Part shown: positions 24,529-32,914 of the stretch, piece by piece
Numbering within the stretch: the first letter of the stretch is position 1
Layout: each line of letters starts with the position of its first letter
Assembly (NCBI RefSeq): GCF_000337595.1
Contig: NZ_AOIL01000001.1
Coordinates: 119,220-158,279, forward strand
Direction: 5' to 3'
DNA: 39,060 nucleotides
From: Natrialba taiwanensis DSM 12281
GTDB lineage: Archaea > Halobacteriota > Halobacteria > Halobacteriales > Natrialbaceae
Program-made: the position numbers and the translations under genes
Notes under the pieces: model-generated
The model's input: only the letters and a program-made list of their open reading frames with translations
Databases searched by the model: none
What the model was told of the DNA's origin: nothing

Positions 24529-26289
24529 ATGGCGGACAATAATCGTAATTATCACAGCCACATCGATCGCCGGGCATTCCTCGGAGTTGCCGGCGCGTCG
24601 GGTGCAGTTGCGTTTGCGGGCTGTATGGGCGGCAATGCGACTGATGGCACCCATATTAGCTACACGAACCAGGTGCCGACGAAGATTCAGTACAATCCGA
24701 ATAATCCAACGAGCTATTCGCAGTACTCACACTACCTCCTCTTCGATCGATTTGCGAACTACAACTTTGCAAAGGGCGAGTTCGTTCCGTATCTCATCCA
24801 GAATTGGGAACTCGTCGACGAGACGTTCGAGATGACCGTCCGTGACGGTGTTACCTGGGAGGACGGGGACGATGTCACGGCCGAAGACGTCGCGACGCAG
24901 CTACGCATCGCAATGCTGAGCGGGGGGCCGATTGACGAGTTCACAGACAGTATCGAGACGACGGACGACCGAACCGTCGTGCTCAATCTCAGCGGCGATG
25001 TTAATCCGCAGATCGTCGAGTTCGAGACGCTCGGACAGCGGTTTATGACCCTGAAGGAGAGCGAATTCGGGGAGTACGTCGACCAGTTCGAAGACGATCC
25101 TGAGCAGGCCCAAAGCGATATCCAGGGATATGCCTATCAAGATGTCATTGCCAACGGGCCGTTCACGATTGCAGAGCGGAGCAATCAACAGATTCTCCTC
25201 GAAAAACGGGGGGACCATCCCGATGCGGACAATATCAACTTCGACCGGATAGCGTTTCGCTACCTCGACGGCAATACGGCCGTCCACCAATCGATCAACG
25301 CGAACGAACTCGACTCGGTGATGGTGTTTGCGCCGCCGAACGTCGTGAGCGATTTCCCCGACCATATCCAGATGGAGACGATTCCGGGGAACGTCGGGTA
25401 CGGACTAGTCCCGCAACACGATCACGAACATGCCGGAGACAGGGCAGTTCGCCGGGCGATCGCGCACGTACTAGATCGGGAGACCATTGTCAAGAACGTC
25501 GGTGAGACGTTGAAGAAGGCGCCGCCGCTGCCCGTTGGAATTCCCGCCGACGATCAGGAGCGCTGGCTCGGCGACGCCTACGACTCGTTCGAGGACTACG
25601 GCGTGAACGAACGACAGACCGACGAGGCAGAACAGCTCCTTGGAGATACAGGATATTCGAAAGACGGCGATACATGGGTCGACAGTAGCGGGGCCGTCGT
25701 TGAACTACCTATCGTTGTTCCGTCCGGGTGGTCCGACTGGGTCACTGCAACGGAAACCGTCGTCGATCAACTCAACGACTTCGGGTTCGAGTCCGAGGTC
25801 GACTCACGGAACTTCAGTGCGCTAAACGGGACGGTGTGGCCAAACGGAGACTTTGTTCTCTCGGCCGGCGGGTGGCTTCCGGGCGGCGGACGTGCGTCCT
25901 TCCCGTACTTTTCCCTTCATCACCAACTCGTAGAACACTATCGCGGGTTCACGTACAACTATACGCCCGCTAATGAAAACCGGGGTGGGACCAACGGCGA
26001 CGTTACCGTTCCATCCCGAACCGGCTCGGGATCGATGACGATCAATCCGAGTGATCGACTACAGGAACTGTCTGATACATCTGATGAGGAGATAACTCGC
26101 GAGATCTCGATCGAACAGGCGTGGGTGACCAATGTGGATCTGCCCGTAATCCCCGTTATGGAAAAACAAGAACAGGCGTTTCTCGCTACCGATGAGTGGT
26201 CCGTTCCTGAACAAGGTGCTGATGTCTCACAGGTTCGGTGGCCACATCTGTGGCTCATCCGGCAGGGAGAACTGCAGTATACCGGATAA
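24529..26289 (+). CDS. Solute-binding lipoprotein of the mannan-locus ABC importer (SBP_bac_5)
   Basis: This 586-residue surface lipoprotein would deliver substrate to the permeases that follow. The N terminus has a Tat motif (DRRAFLGV) and a lipobox ending FAGC, predicting a lipid anchor at Cys32. SBP_bac_5 landmarks are LIQNWELVDETFEMTVRDGV and DRAVRRAIAHVLDRETIV. It is longer than the other binding protein in this window and clearly divergent from it. Thermotoga uses SBP_bac_5 proteins of the Opp/Dpp type to bind manno-oligosaccharides, so a sugar ligand is plausible here. It is the first gene of a five-gene operon ending at 30487, with a TATA-like box just upstream. Confidence 0.92.
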   Translation: MADNNRNYHSHIDRRAFLGVAGASGAVAFAGCMGGNATDGTHISYTNQVPTKIQYNPNNPTSYSQYSHYLLFDRFANYNFAKGEFVPYLIQNWELVDETFEMTVRDGVTWEDGDDVTAEDVATQLRIAMLSGGPIDEFTDSIETTDDRTVVLNLSGDVNPQIVEFETLGQRFMTLKESEFGEYVDQFEDDPEQAQSDIQGYAYQDVIANGPFTIAERSNQQILLEKRGDHPDADNINFDRIAFRYLDGNTAVHQSINANELDSVMVFAPPNVVSDFPDHIQMETIPGNVGYGLVPQHDHEHAGDRAVRRAIAHVLDRETIVKNVGETLKKAPPLPVGIPADDQERWLGDAYDSFEDYGVNERQTDEAEQLLGDTGYSKDGDTWVDSSGAVVELPIVVPSGWSDWVTATETVVDQLNDFGFESEVDSRNFSALNGTVWPNGDFVLSAGGWLPGGGRASFPYFSLHHQLVEHYRGFTYNYTPANENRGGTNGDVTVPSRTGSGSMTINPSDRLQELSDTSDEEITREISIEQAWVTNVDLPVIPVMEKQEQAFLATDEWSVPEQGADVSQVRWPHLWLIRQGELQYTG

Positions 26290-26357
26290 CGCCGCAGCAC
26301 AACGCACGTAGACACACCATCAAAAAACCTATAACACAGAACTACACAAACCACTCC

Positions 26358-27356
26358 ATGAACAACTATTATATTAAACGAACCGGGCGTGCAGTCCTCA
26401 CCTTGTGGGTGACTGTGACGCTCACGTTCGGGTTGATCCGGGCGATTCCCGGCGGCCCCCTAGAAATGCTTCGGGCGCGATTAGTCCGACAGGGAGTCGA
26501 TCCGTCACGAATCGACGCGATTATTCAATCACGACAACAGGAAAGTCAACCGATCTACGTCGAGTATTACGAGTACATGTCGTCGCTCCTGTCCGGAAAT
26601 CTGGGGGAGTCGTTCTACTTCAGAGAGCCGGTCTCTGATATCATCATTGATGCGCTTCCGTGGACGGTCTTCGTCATGGTGATGGCGACGATAATCCTGT
26701 TCGCTATCGCCGTTGTCTGGGGTGCACTCATCGCGTACAAGGAGGGATCCACGTTCGATACGGCCTCGAGCGGTCTCTCGATCTTGTTGTCATCAGTTCC
26801 CTTCTATGTGCTCGGAATCCTCTTTGTGGTCGTGTTCTCCTACAAGTTTGGTGTATTCCCGGCCCGATACCGGACGAGTCCGGGTGTCTCTCCCGAGTTA
26901 TCGTTCCTATTCATCCAGGACGCGTTATACCATGCGGCGCTCCCAATCGCATCGGTCGTGATCACTCAGGTTGGCCTGCAGACGCTCGCAATGCGCGGTA
27001 ACAGCATTCAGGTTCTCGGCGAGGATTTCGTGAGGGTCGCACGACTGCGAGGGCTCTCGGATCGCCGGATCGCGACACGCTACGTCGGACGGAACGCTAT
27101 TTTGCCGATGTACACCGGTTTCCTGACGCTTATCGGATTCAATCTCGGTGGATCAGTGATCCTCGAAGAGATATTCACCTACACCGGGATCGGATACTAT
27201 ATGTTCGAAGCGCTCATCAACCGAGATTATCCGCTCATGATGGGAATCTTCCTCGTCATCACGACAGCACTCGTACTGTCGGTGTATATAGCTGACTTGA
27301 CATATGGGCTCATCGATCCCCGGGTCAAATCGGGTGATTCCAATGAAGCATACTGA
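26358..27356 (+). CDS. ABC importer permease, DppB type (mannan locus)
   Basis: This 332-residue integral membrane subunit has a first span AVLTLWVTVTLTFGLIRAIP, a DppB-like extracytoplasmic loop (GNLGESFYFREPVSDII), several further spans, and the ATPase-contacting loop DFVRVARLRGLSDRRIATRY. The ATG at 26358 (MNNYYIKRTGR) is chosen over upstream in-frame codons because it places the positively charged start directly before the first span. It lies 68 bases after the binding protein and overlaps the next permease by 14 bases. It would form the channel with the DppC-type subunit to admit oligosaccharides. Confidence 0.92.
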   Translation: MNNYYIKRTGRAVLTLWVTVTLTFGLIRAIPGGPLEMLRARLVRQGVDPSRIDAIIQSRQQESQPIYVEYYEYMSSLLSGNLGESFYFREPVSDIIIDALPWTVFVMVMATIILFAIAVVWGALIAYKEGSTFDTASSGLSILLSSVPFYVLGILFVVVFSYKFGVFPARYRTSPGVSPELSFLFIQDALYHAALPIASVVITQVGLQTLAMRGNSIQVLGEDFVRVARLRGLSDRRIATRYVGRNAILPMYTGFLTLIGFNLGGSVILEEIFTYTGIGYYMFEALINRDYPLMMGIFLVITTALVLSVYIADLTYGLIDPRVKSGDSNEAY

Positions 27357-28371
27357 ATCCGATACTGGATCGGAACGAGAGTTCTCGTTCGGCGCCGCCC
27401 AGTCCGAAGTCGAGGTTACAACGGCGGATCGACTCCGCGAGTTCTATCGCGAGTTCATCTACAAACCGGGACTGGTCGCGTGGGAAGACCGGCGGACGCG
27501 AATCGGCGCGATCATCATGGGTGTCTACGTCTTCATCGGCACCATCGGCGCGTGGCTCTATCGCGAACCGAGTACGAATCAATCGCCACGTAGCCTGCGA
27601 CCGTTCGAGACCCTGGAGGCCCCGCTCGGTACGACAGGGTCCGGGCAGGACGTTCTCGCGATGGTGATTCATGCAACACCCGAGATGCTTATCATGATTC
27701 TGTCCGGCGGCATCTTCGCGACCGGGCTCGCCGTCTTGATCGGGACGGTCGCCGGCTACAAAGGAGGGACGACGGATCGCGTCCTGACGACGTTCTCCGA
27801 CGTGATGATGTCGATCCCCGGACTCCCGCTCATCATGGTACTGGCGGTCGTGGTGTCTCCGGAGCGTGCCGCCGTGATCGGCATCCTCATCACGATCAAC
27901 TACTGGGCGGGGCTTGCTCGCTCCATTCGTTCGCAGGTGCTAGCGATCCGGGAACACTCCTACGTCGAAGCGTCGCGGACGATGAACGTGAGTACGCCAC
28001 GGATCCTGCTCAAGGACATCATTCCGAACATGATGCCGTACGTGCTCGTCAACTTCGCTAACGCCGCACGGTACGTCGTCTTCGCGTCCGTCGGGCTGTA
28101 CTACCTGGGTATCCTCCCGACGTCAGTGGCGAACTGGGGGATTCAACTGGATAACGCCTACAGTCAGGCTGGTGCGCTCAGCGGCGGCGGCACGATGTAC
28201 CAGCTGGTCGTGCCGATGATTGCGATTATGTTTCTCGCACTCGGTCTCATCCTGCTCGCGCAGGGGATGGATCGAGTCTTCAATCCGCGCGTTCGGACCC
28301 GCCTCGCCGGAGAGTCAGGATCGGAGACGGACGACGAAGACACTGCTGCGCCCACCGAGGTGATGACCTGA
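27343..28371 (+). CDS. ABC importer permease, DppC type (mannan locus)
   Basis: This 342-residue permease has a long charged cytoplasmic N terminus (about 60 residues), a first span around IGAIIMGVYVFIGTIGAWLY, a DppC-like loop with TLEAPLGTTGSGQDVLA, and the coupling loop SYVEASRTMNVSTPRILLKD followed by IIPNMMPYV. An acidic C-terminal tail ends the protein. The ATG at 27343 is chosen, within the end of the preceding permease gene. The stop codon overlaps the start of the ATPase gene (TGATG), indicating translational coupling. Confidence 0.92.
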   Translation: MKHTESDTGSEREFSFGAAQSEVEVTTADRLREFYREFIYKPGLVAWEDRRTRIGAIIMGVYVFIGTIGAWLYREPSTNQSPRSLRPFETLEAPLGTTGSGQDVLAMVIHATPEMLIMILSGGIFATGLAVLIGTVAGYKGGTTDRVLTTFSDVMMSIPGLPLIMVLAVVVSPERAAVIGILITINYWAGLARSIRSQVLAIREHSYVEASRTMNVSTPRILLKDIIPNMMPYVLVNFANAARYVVFASVGLYYLGILPTSVANWGIQLDNAYSQAGALSGGGTMYQLVVPMIAIMFLALGLILLAQGMDRVFNPRVRTRLAGESGSETDDEDTAAPTEVMT

Positions 28372-29444
28372 TGGCGATCGACCAGACGACCGACAGACGG
28401 GTGTACAGCGCCGACGATCCGATCATCGAGATCCGCAACGCGGCCGTGACCTACGACGAGGGCAGGTCGTACGTCCTCGATCACGTGTCCCTCGAACTCG
28501 AACGCGGTGAGATACTGGGCGTCGTCGGTGAAAGCGGCTCCGGAAAATCGATGCTCGCTTCCTCATTGCTCGATGCGGTCCCCTCCCCCGGACACCTAAC
28601 AGGAGAAATAACGTATCGTCCCGACGGGGAGGCACCGATCAACCTTCTGGAACTCGAGAAAGCCGACCGTCGCTCGCTGCGCTGGGAAGACATCTCGATG
28701 GTATTCCAGGGAGCGATGAACTCGTTCAACCCGACGCTGGACCTCCGAACACACTTCGAGGAAACGCTACGGGCCCACGACGCCGATATCAAGAAGGGTC
28801 TCGGACGGGCCGAGGAACTGCTTGAAGATCTGTATCTCGAACCCGACCGCATTCTCGACTCCTATCCCCACGAACTCTCCGGTGGCATGCAACAGCGCGC
28901 CCTGATCGCGCTCAGCCTAGTCCTTGACCCCGACGTGCTGGTGATGGACGAACCGACGGCGGCGCTCGATCTCCTGATGCAGCGGTCCATTCTGTTATTG
29001 CTCTCGGACTTACAGGAGAAGTACAACCTGACGATGGTATTCATTACACACGACTTGCCGCTCGTTGCTGCATTGGCAGACCGAATGGCAATCATGTACG
29101 CGTTTCGGCTCGTTGAAATAGGAGACACGCGAGACATCGTCGAGAACGCAGCTCACCCGTACACGCGTGCGCTTCTCAACTCGACGCCGAATCTCGATGC
29201 ACCGCTATCGGAAATGCAGCCAATCGACGGCCAGAGTCCCGCTCCGATCAACATGCCCACCGGTTGTGCGTACCACCCACGGTGTCCGCTCGCGACCGAG
29301 GAGTGTCGGACCGAGGTGCCGGATTATCACGAGGTTGAAACAGATCACGGCTCGGCTTGCTACCACTGGCAAGCATCGTACGACGAAGTCCCGCTCCTCC
29401 ACGAGAACTCGCCTGGTGACACTACAGGAGGTGTAGATGAATGA
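28371..29444 (+). CDS. ABC importer ATPase, DppD type (mannan locus)
   Basis: This 357-residue cytoplasmic ATPase powers the importer. It has Walker A GESGSGKSM, signature LSGGMQQR, Walker B VLVMDEPTAALD and switch His in FITHDLPLVAAL. The oligopeptide-type C-terminal tail has cysteines in GCAYHPRCPLATEECR, a segment that binds an iron-sulfur cluster in some homologues. Its start overlaps the DppC stop by one base, and it overlaps the next ATPase by four (ATGA). Length and motifs are complete. Confidence 0.93.
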   Translation: MAIDQTTDRRVYSADDPIIEIRNAAVTYDEGRSYVLDHVSLELERGEILGVVGESGSGKSMLASSLLDAVPSPGHLTGEITYRPDGEAPINLLELEKADRRSLRWEDISMVFQGAMNSFNPTLDLRTHFEETLRAHDADIKKGLGRAEELLEDLYLEPDRILDSYPHELSGGMQQRALIALSLVLDPDVLVMDEPTAALDLLMQRSILLLLSDLQEKYNLTMVFITHDLPLVAALADRMAIMYAFRLVEIGDTRDIVENAAHPYTRALLNSTPNLDAPLSEMQPIDGQSPAPINMPTGCAYHPRCPLATEECRTEVPDYHEVETDHGSACYHWQASYDEVPLLHENSPGDTTGGVDE

Positions 29445-30487
29445 GCGACAATCCGCTCATCTCCCTCGAAGACATCGAGGTACACTTCACCAACGAGAAT
29501 CTGCTGAATTTCGACGAACCGGAGACGGTCCATGCGGTCGACGGCGTCTCGCTCGATATCGAAGAGAACGATATCGTCTCGCTCGTCGGAGAGAGTGGCT
29601 GTGGAAAGACGACGCTCGGAAAGACGGCAATTGGACTCCAGCGGCCTACCGGCGGATCGGTAACGTACCGAGGCGAGGATATCTGGGCCGTTCGCGACGG
29701 CACCGCAACAACCGAGACGGAGTGGGAAGATATCCGCACGTCGCTCCAGATCATCCACCAGGATCCCGGCGCATCGCTCAACCCCAATCGACGGATCGTT
29801 TCGATCCTCTCCGAGCCGTTGCGTCAGGTCAATCCCGAACTCAGCCGTTCGGAGAAGCGAAGCCGAATCTATTCGCTGTTAGAGCGCGTTGGGATGAATC
29901 CTCCCCAAGACTTCGCGGAGCGATACCCTCACCAGCTATCGGGCGGCGAACAACAGCGTGTCGCGCTGTGTCGCGCACTGTTGATGAACCCCGACGTTAT
30001 CCTCGCTGACGAGGCGATCAGCGCCCTGGATGTCTCCCTGCGGGTCGAAATGATGGACCTCATGCTCGACCTGCAAGACGAGTTCGATACCTCCTACATT
30101 TTCATCTCACACGACCTTTCGAACGCACGGTATTTCTCCGGACACGGCGGCGGGAAAATCGGCGTGATGTATCTCGGTGAACTCGTCGAGGTCGGGCCTG
30201 CCGAGGACATGATCAACGACCCACAACACCCCTACACGAACGTATTACGCTGGGCGACGCCCGACCTAGCACTGCGCGGAACTGGCGAGCCACCCATGCG
30301 GAAGATCGACGTCCCCGATCCGGTGGATCCACCAAGTGGCTGTCGGTTCCACACGCGCTGTCCGAAAGCAACCGAGGCCTGCCGTCAGGAAACTCCATCC
30401 GACTACCAACACGGGGAGCAGACGGTCGCCTGTTTCCGCGAAGACGAGAACCACGAGTACTGGGACAGCCCCGAACTCACTGACTAA
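29441..30487 (+). CDS. ABC importer ATPase, DppF type (mannan locus)
   Basis: This 348-residue second ATPase of the importer has Walker A GESGCGKTT, signature LSGGEQQR and Walker B VILADEAISALD. Here alanine replaces the usual proline after the catalytic Glu, a tolerated change. The switch His is in FISHDLSNARYF, and the C-terminal cysteine segment is GCRFHTRCPKATEACR. It starts inside the previous gene's stop (ATGA) and closes the operon. Unlike the importer at 3948-9604, the two ATPases are separate here, so the systems are not recent duplicates. Confidence 0.93.
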   Translation: MSDNPLISLEDIEVHFTNENLLNFDEPETVHAVDGVSLDIEENDIVSLVGESGCGKTTLGKTAIGLQRPTGGSVTYRGEDIWAVRDGTATTETEWEDIRTSLQIIHQDPGASLNPNRRIVSILSEPLRQVNPELSRSEKRSRIYSLLERVGMNPPQDFAERYPHQLSGGEQQRVALCRALLMNPDVILADEAISALDVSLRVEMMDLMLDLQDEFDTSYIFISHDLSNARYFSGHGGGKIGVMYLGELVEVGPAEDMINDPQHPYTNVLRWATPDLALRGTGEPPMRKIDVPDPVDPPSGCRFHTRCPKATEACRQETPSDYQHGEQTVACFREDENHEYWDSPELTD

Positions 30488-30573
30488 TTTCGAACTGTCC
30501 CCTCTTTCCTCGCTATTACGCTGTCTGTCTGGGAGTGAGTATCCGTTCATCGAATGACCAGGACACGGTGAAA

Positions 30574-30583
30574 AAGCTTATTC
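30574..30583 (+). promoter_or_regulatory. TATA-like box before the small membrane protein gene
   Basis: AAGCTTATTC is centred about 30 nt before the ATG at 30608, suggesting independent transcription after the importer operon. Confidence 0.4.
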
Positions 30584-30607
30584 AGGTAACGGACGCAGGT
30601 AACTCAC

Positions 30608-30841
30608 ATGTCTTGGAAGGGATCGTTTTGGGCGCTCGTCCGTGACTACCAGACGCAATTAGGGATGCTCTGGCTATTCCTCGTATTCATGCTGGTGCTT
30701 ACGGTTATCACGCTTCTATTCGGCGAGCGTGGCACCGAGTCGTACACGCTCGCGGTGATTAACCTCGCAATTGTACTGGGCTTCGGGTCGATAGTTAGTG
30801 CTGTGTTCTGGATGAGTATCCGCCACGGGAGATCTCATTGA
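30608..30841 (+). CDS. Small two-span membrane protein, function unknown
   Basis: This 77-residue protein is not recognised. A short cytoplasmic start (MSWKGSFWALVRDYQTQL) is followed by a first hydrophobic span around residues 19-38 (MLWLFLVFMLVLTVITLLF), an acidic loop GERGTES, and a second span around 47-70 (AVINLAIVLGFGSIVSAVFW). A positive tail RHGRSH would lie inside. The coding frame has its own TATA-like box and sits 120 bases after the importer's last ATPase. An accessory membrane role for the transporter is possible but has no direct support. Confidence 0.7.
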   Translation: MSWKGSFWALVRDYQTQLGMLWLFLVFMLVLTVITLLFGERGTESYTLAVINLAIVLGFGSIVSAVFWMSIRHGRSH

Positions 30842-30942
30842 ACTGAACTGAGACAAAGATCGTTACGGCTGTTCGATCCAGCAAGTCGCTTTGTGGTGAC
30901 TGTTAACAGGCGTCTCTCGAGAAGGTAGTTTCCGTCTCGACA

Positions 30943-31674
30943 CTACCAGTATTCGGTAACGATGTCCGCGGCGTGGTCGAGCGTTTCATAGGAATCAGGC
31001 CGTTCTTCGGCCTCGTAGACGAGCCACTCGAAGTCCAGATCTCTAACCAACTCCACGGTTGCCTCGATGTCCAAATCACCCTCACCGACCTCGACCGTCT
31101 CGCCCGCAGCGGCGTCGTAATCTTTCAGATGTACGAGATCGATCCGATCGGCATGTGTTTCGAGGAACGAAAGTGGCTCGTAGCCCGCTGCGCCGGCCCA
31201 CCCAAGATCCAGTTGAAGACCCACATCGTCCGTCGTATCGAGCAGGTACTCCAGCGCGGGACCGCCGTCTAGTTCGATGAACTCCTGATCATGATTGTGA
31301 TAGTGTAGATCGAGTCCGTAGTTCGCCAGTAACGTGGCGGCATCCGCGAGTCGTCCGGCCGTTTCCGTGACGGCCTCTCGAGAGGCGAAGTGCTCTGGAT
31401 CGAGCCACGGGACGGCGACGGACTCACAGCCGAGATCACGATACGTCTCAGAGATGCCTTCTGCGTCAGCTTCGATTTCGTTGAGACCAACATGAGCGCC
31501 TGCTGGGGCTACCTCACTTTGATCCAGCGCAGCATCCACCGACGTGACATCAGCATCGTCGAGACCAGCGAACTCGACGCCTTCGAACCCCGTTTCGCCG
31601 ACGCGTTCGATTACGGTCGGGAGCGACTCATCGACTGCGTGTAAGCTATACAGCTGGAATCCGATCGACGTCAT
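30943..31674 (-). CDS. Sugar phosphate isomerase/epimerase-like TIM-barrel protein
   Basis: This 243-residue protein of the AP-endonuclease-2/xylose-isomerase-like TIM-barrel family is a metal-dependent sugar isomerase, epimerase, dehydratase or lyase. The N terminus TSIGFQLYSLHAV and the motifs LDLHYHNHDQEF, LQLDLGWAGAAG, IDLVHLKDYD and VEVGEGDLDI supply the usual His/Glu/Asp metal ligands. The ATG at 31674 is chosen because the first barrel strand starts directly after it; upstream codons lack family sequence. It is divergent from the SGNH esterase gene. Relatives act on keto-sugars made by Gfo/Idh dehydrogenases, and two of these are encoded in this locus. Confidence 0.85.
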   Translation of the reverse strand: MTSIGFQLYSLHAVDESLPTVIERVGETGFEGVEFAGLDDADVTSVDAALDQSEVAPAGAHVGLNEIEADAEGISETYRDLGCESVAVPWLDPEHFASREAVTETAGRLADAATLLANYGLDLHYHNHDQEFIELDGGPALEYLLDTTDDVGLQLDLGWAGAAGYEPLSFLETHADRIDLVHLKDYDAAAGETVEVGEGDLDIEATVELVRDLDFEWLVYEAEERPDSYETLDHAADIVTEYW

Positions 31675-31820
31675 ATTCCTTGGATACCGATGATGGCACT
31701 GTAAGTGTGCACCAATAGTCAAAGGTTGCCCCTTCCATCCCCGAGGTGCCGCTATTGTGAACTCCCGTCCGAGGGAATTCCGATACAGCGTTTCCCTGAG
31801 CAAAAAACGCGTCCGCTAGA

Positions 31821-31833
31821 ATTATCTAAATAA
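31821..31833 (+). promoter_or_regulatory. TATA-like box of the SGNH hydrolase gene
   Basis: ATTATCTAAATAA is centred about 31 nt before the ATG at 31858 and only 19 nt before the ATG at 31846, favouring the later start. An imperfect dyad GCGTTT...AAACGC lies just upstream (about 31791-31810). Confidence 0.45.
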
Positions 31834-31857
31834 CCACCTAATCGGATGCCTACCCAT

Positions 31858-32895
31858 ATGATCGATGACGAGTATCCATCCGTCAGCCTCCACAACGTCA
31901 CAGCCACGACGACTGCTAACTGGACGGACGACGGATGTCAGCTTTGCCGCGTGTCGGAGTCGGTCACCGCTGACGTCAACGTCACGGCACGCGATCGGTA
32001 CCGCCATCCAGCAGGGTGTGAACTCCGATTCGTCCCTGTGGATAGTGAAGCAACGGTGTCAGTCACACTTTCAGCGGCATCCGAAACCGTCGTTCGCCCG
32101 TTCTGGGGTGCGTTTCAAGGGCCCGAGGCGTATGAACTCGGTCCGGTTCCCAGGACGCTTGAACTTTCGATGCCAGACAACATCGATCGTCTTGAGTCGG
32201 ACGTTGCTGTGATGGGCGCGTTCGGTCCTCGCGTGTGTCGACTCCGGTTCGACGCATGGGCGCCGGTCGCAGTCCACGACATCTCGGGTCCATGTCGACC
32301 GCCGGACGAGACCGAACTACCGTCGCTCCAGTATCTGGCGTACGGCACGTCAATCACCGAGGGTGCATCGGCGACAGGCTGTCACCTTACGTACGTCTCG
32401 CAAGTTGCGCGCGAACTGAATGTCGACGCGTTGAATCTCGGTGTCGCCGGATCAGCGTTCTGTGAACCAGCAATTGCCGAACACGTTGCAGATCGTGACG
32501 ACTGGGACGTTGCCACGCTAGCACTATCTATCAACATGGTGAATAGAGGTTTCACGGTCGAGCAGTTCAGGAAACGTGTGACGGAGTTCGTGAATACCAT
32601 TGCGGCGGCGACGTCCGGTCGTCCGATCGCCTGTGTCACCCTCTTTCCTTATTACGTCGATGCACTCCGAGACACCGACACTAAGCGGGCTGAAGATTTT
32701 CGAGCAGTCGTTCGACAAACGGTCGAGAGAGCCCCCAACAACGTGATGCTGATTGACGGTCCAGATGTTGCGGACGTAACTGGACTAACCACCGATCTGC
32801 TTCACCCCGGTGACGCCGGGATGAGGTCGATCGCGAGCGGAATCGCAGCGAAATTAGCAACAGCGTCAGGGAGCCGAGAACCGCGAACCCCCTGA
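31858..32895 (+). CDS. SGNH/GDSL-type hydrolase, possible carbohydrate acetylesterase
   Basis: This protein of about 345 residues has an N-terminal beta-sandwich-like region (about 1-150) and a C-terminal SGNH domain. The nucleophile Ser is in YGTSITEG, block II is NLGVAGSAF, block III is LSINMVN with the Asn, and the Asp/His pair is in DLLHPGDAG. The G-T-S-I-T variant of the GDS motif is typical of the Lipase_GDSL_3-like group. There is no clear signal peptide, so action is probably intracellular on imported oligosaccharides. In gut bacteria, mannan loci encode SGNH acetylesterases that deacetylate manno-oligosaccharides; a similar role is inferred from context only. The start at 31858 is chosen from TATA spacing; 31846 is also possible. 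Confidence 0.8.
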   Translation: MIDDEYPSVSLHNVTATTTANWTDDGCQLCRVSESVTADVNVTARDRYRHPAGCELRFVPVDSEATVSVTLSAASETVVRPFWGAFQGPEAYELGPVPRTLELSMPDNIDRLESDVAVMGAFGPRVCRLRFDAWAPVAVHDISGPCRPPDETELPSLQYLAYGTSITEGASATGCHLTYVSQVARELNVDALNLGVAGSAFCEPAIAEHVADRDDWDVATLALSINMVNRGFTVEQFRKRVTEFVNTIAAATSGRPIACVTLFPYYVDALRDTDTKRAEDFRAVVRQTVERAPNNVMLIDGPDVADVTGLTTDLLHPGDAGMRSIASGIAAKLATASGSREPRTP

Positions 32896-32914
32896 CCGAA
32901 TAGTAGCCGGTCAC

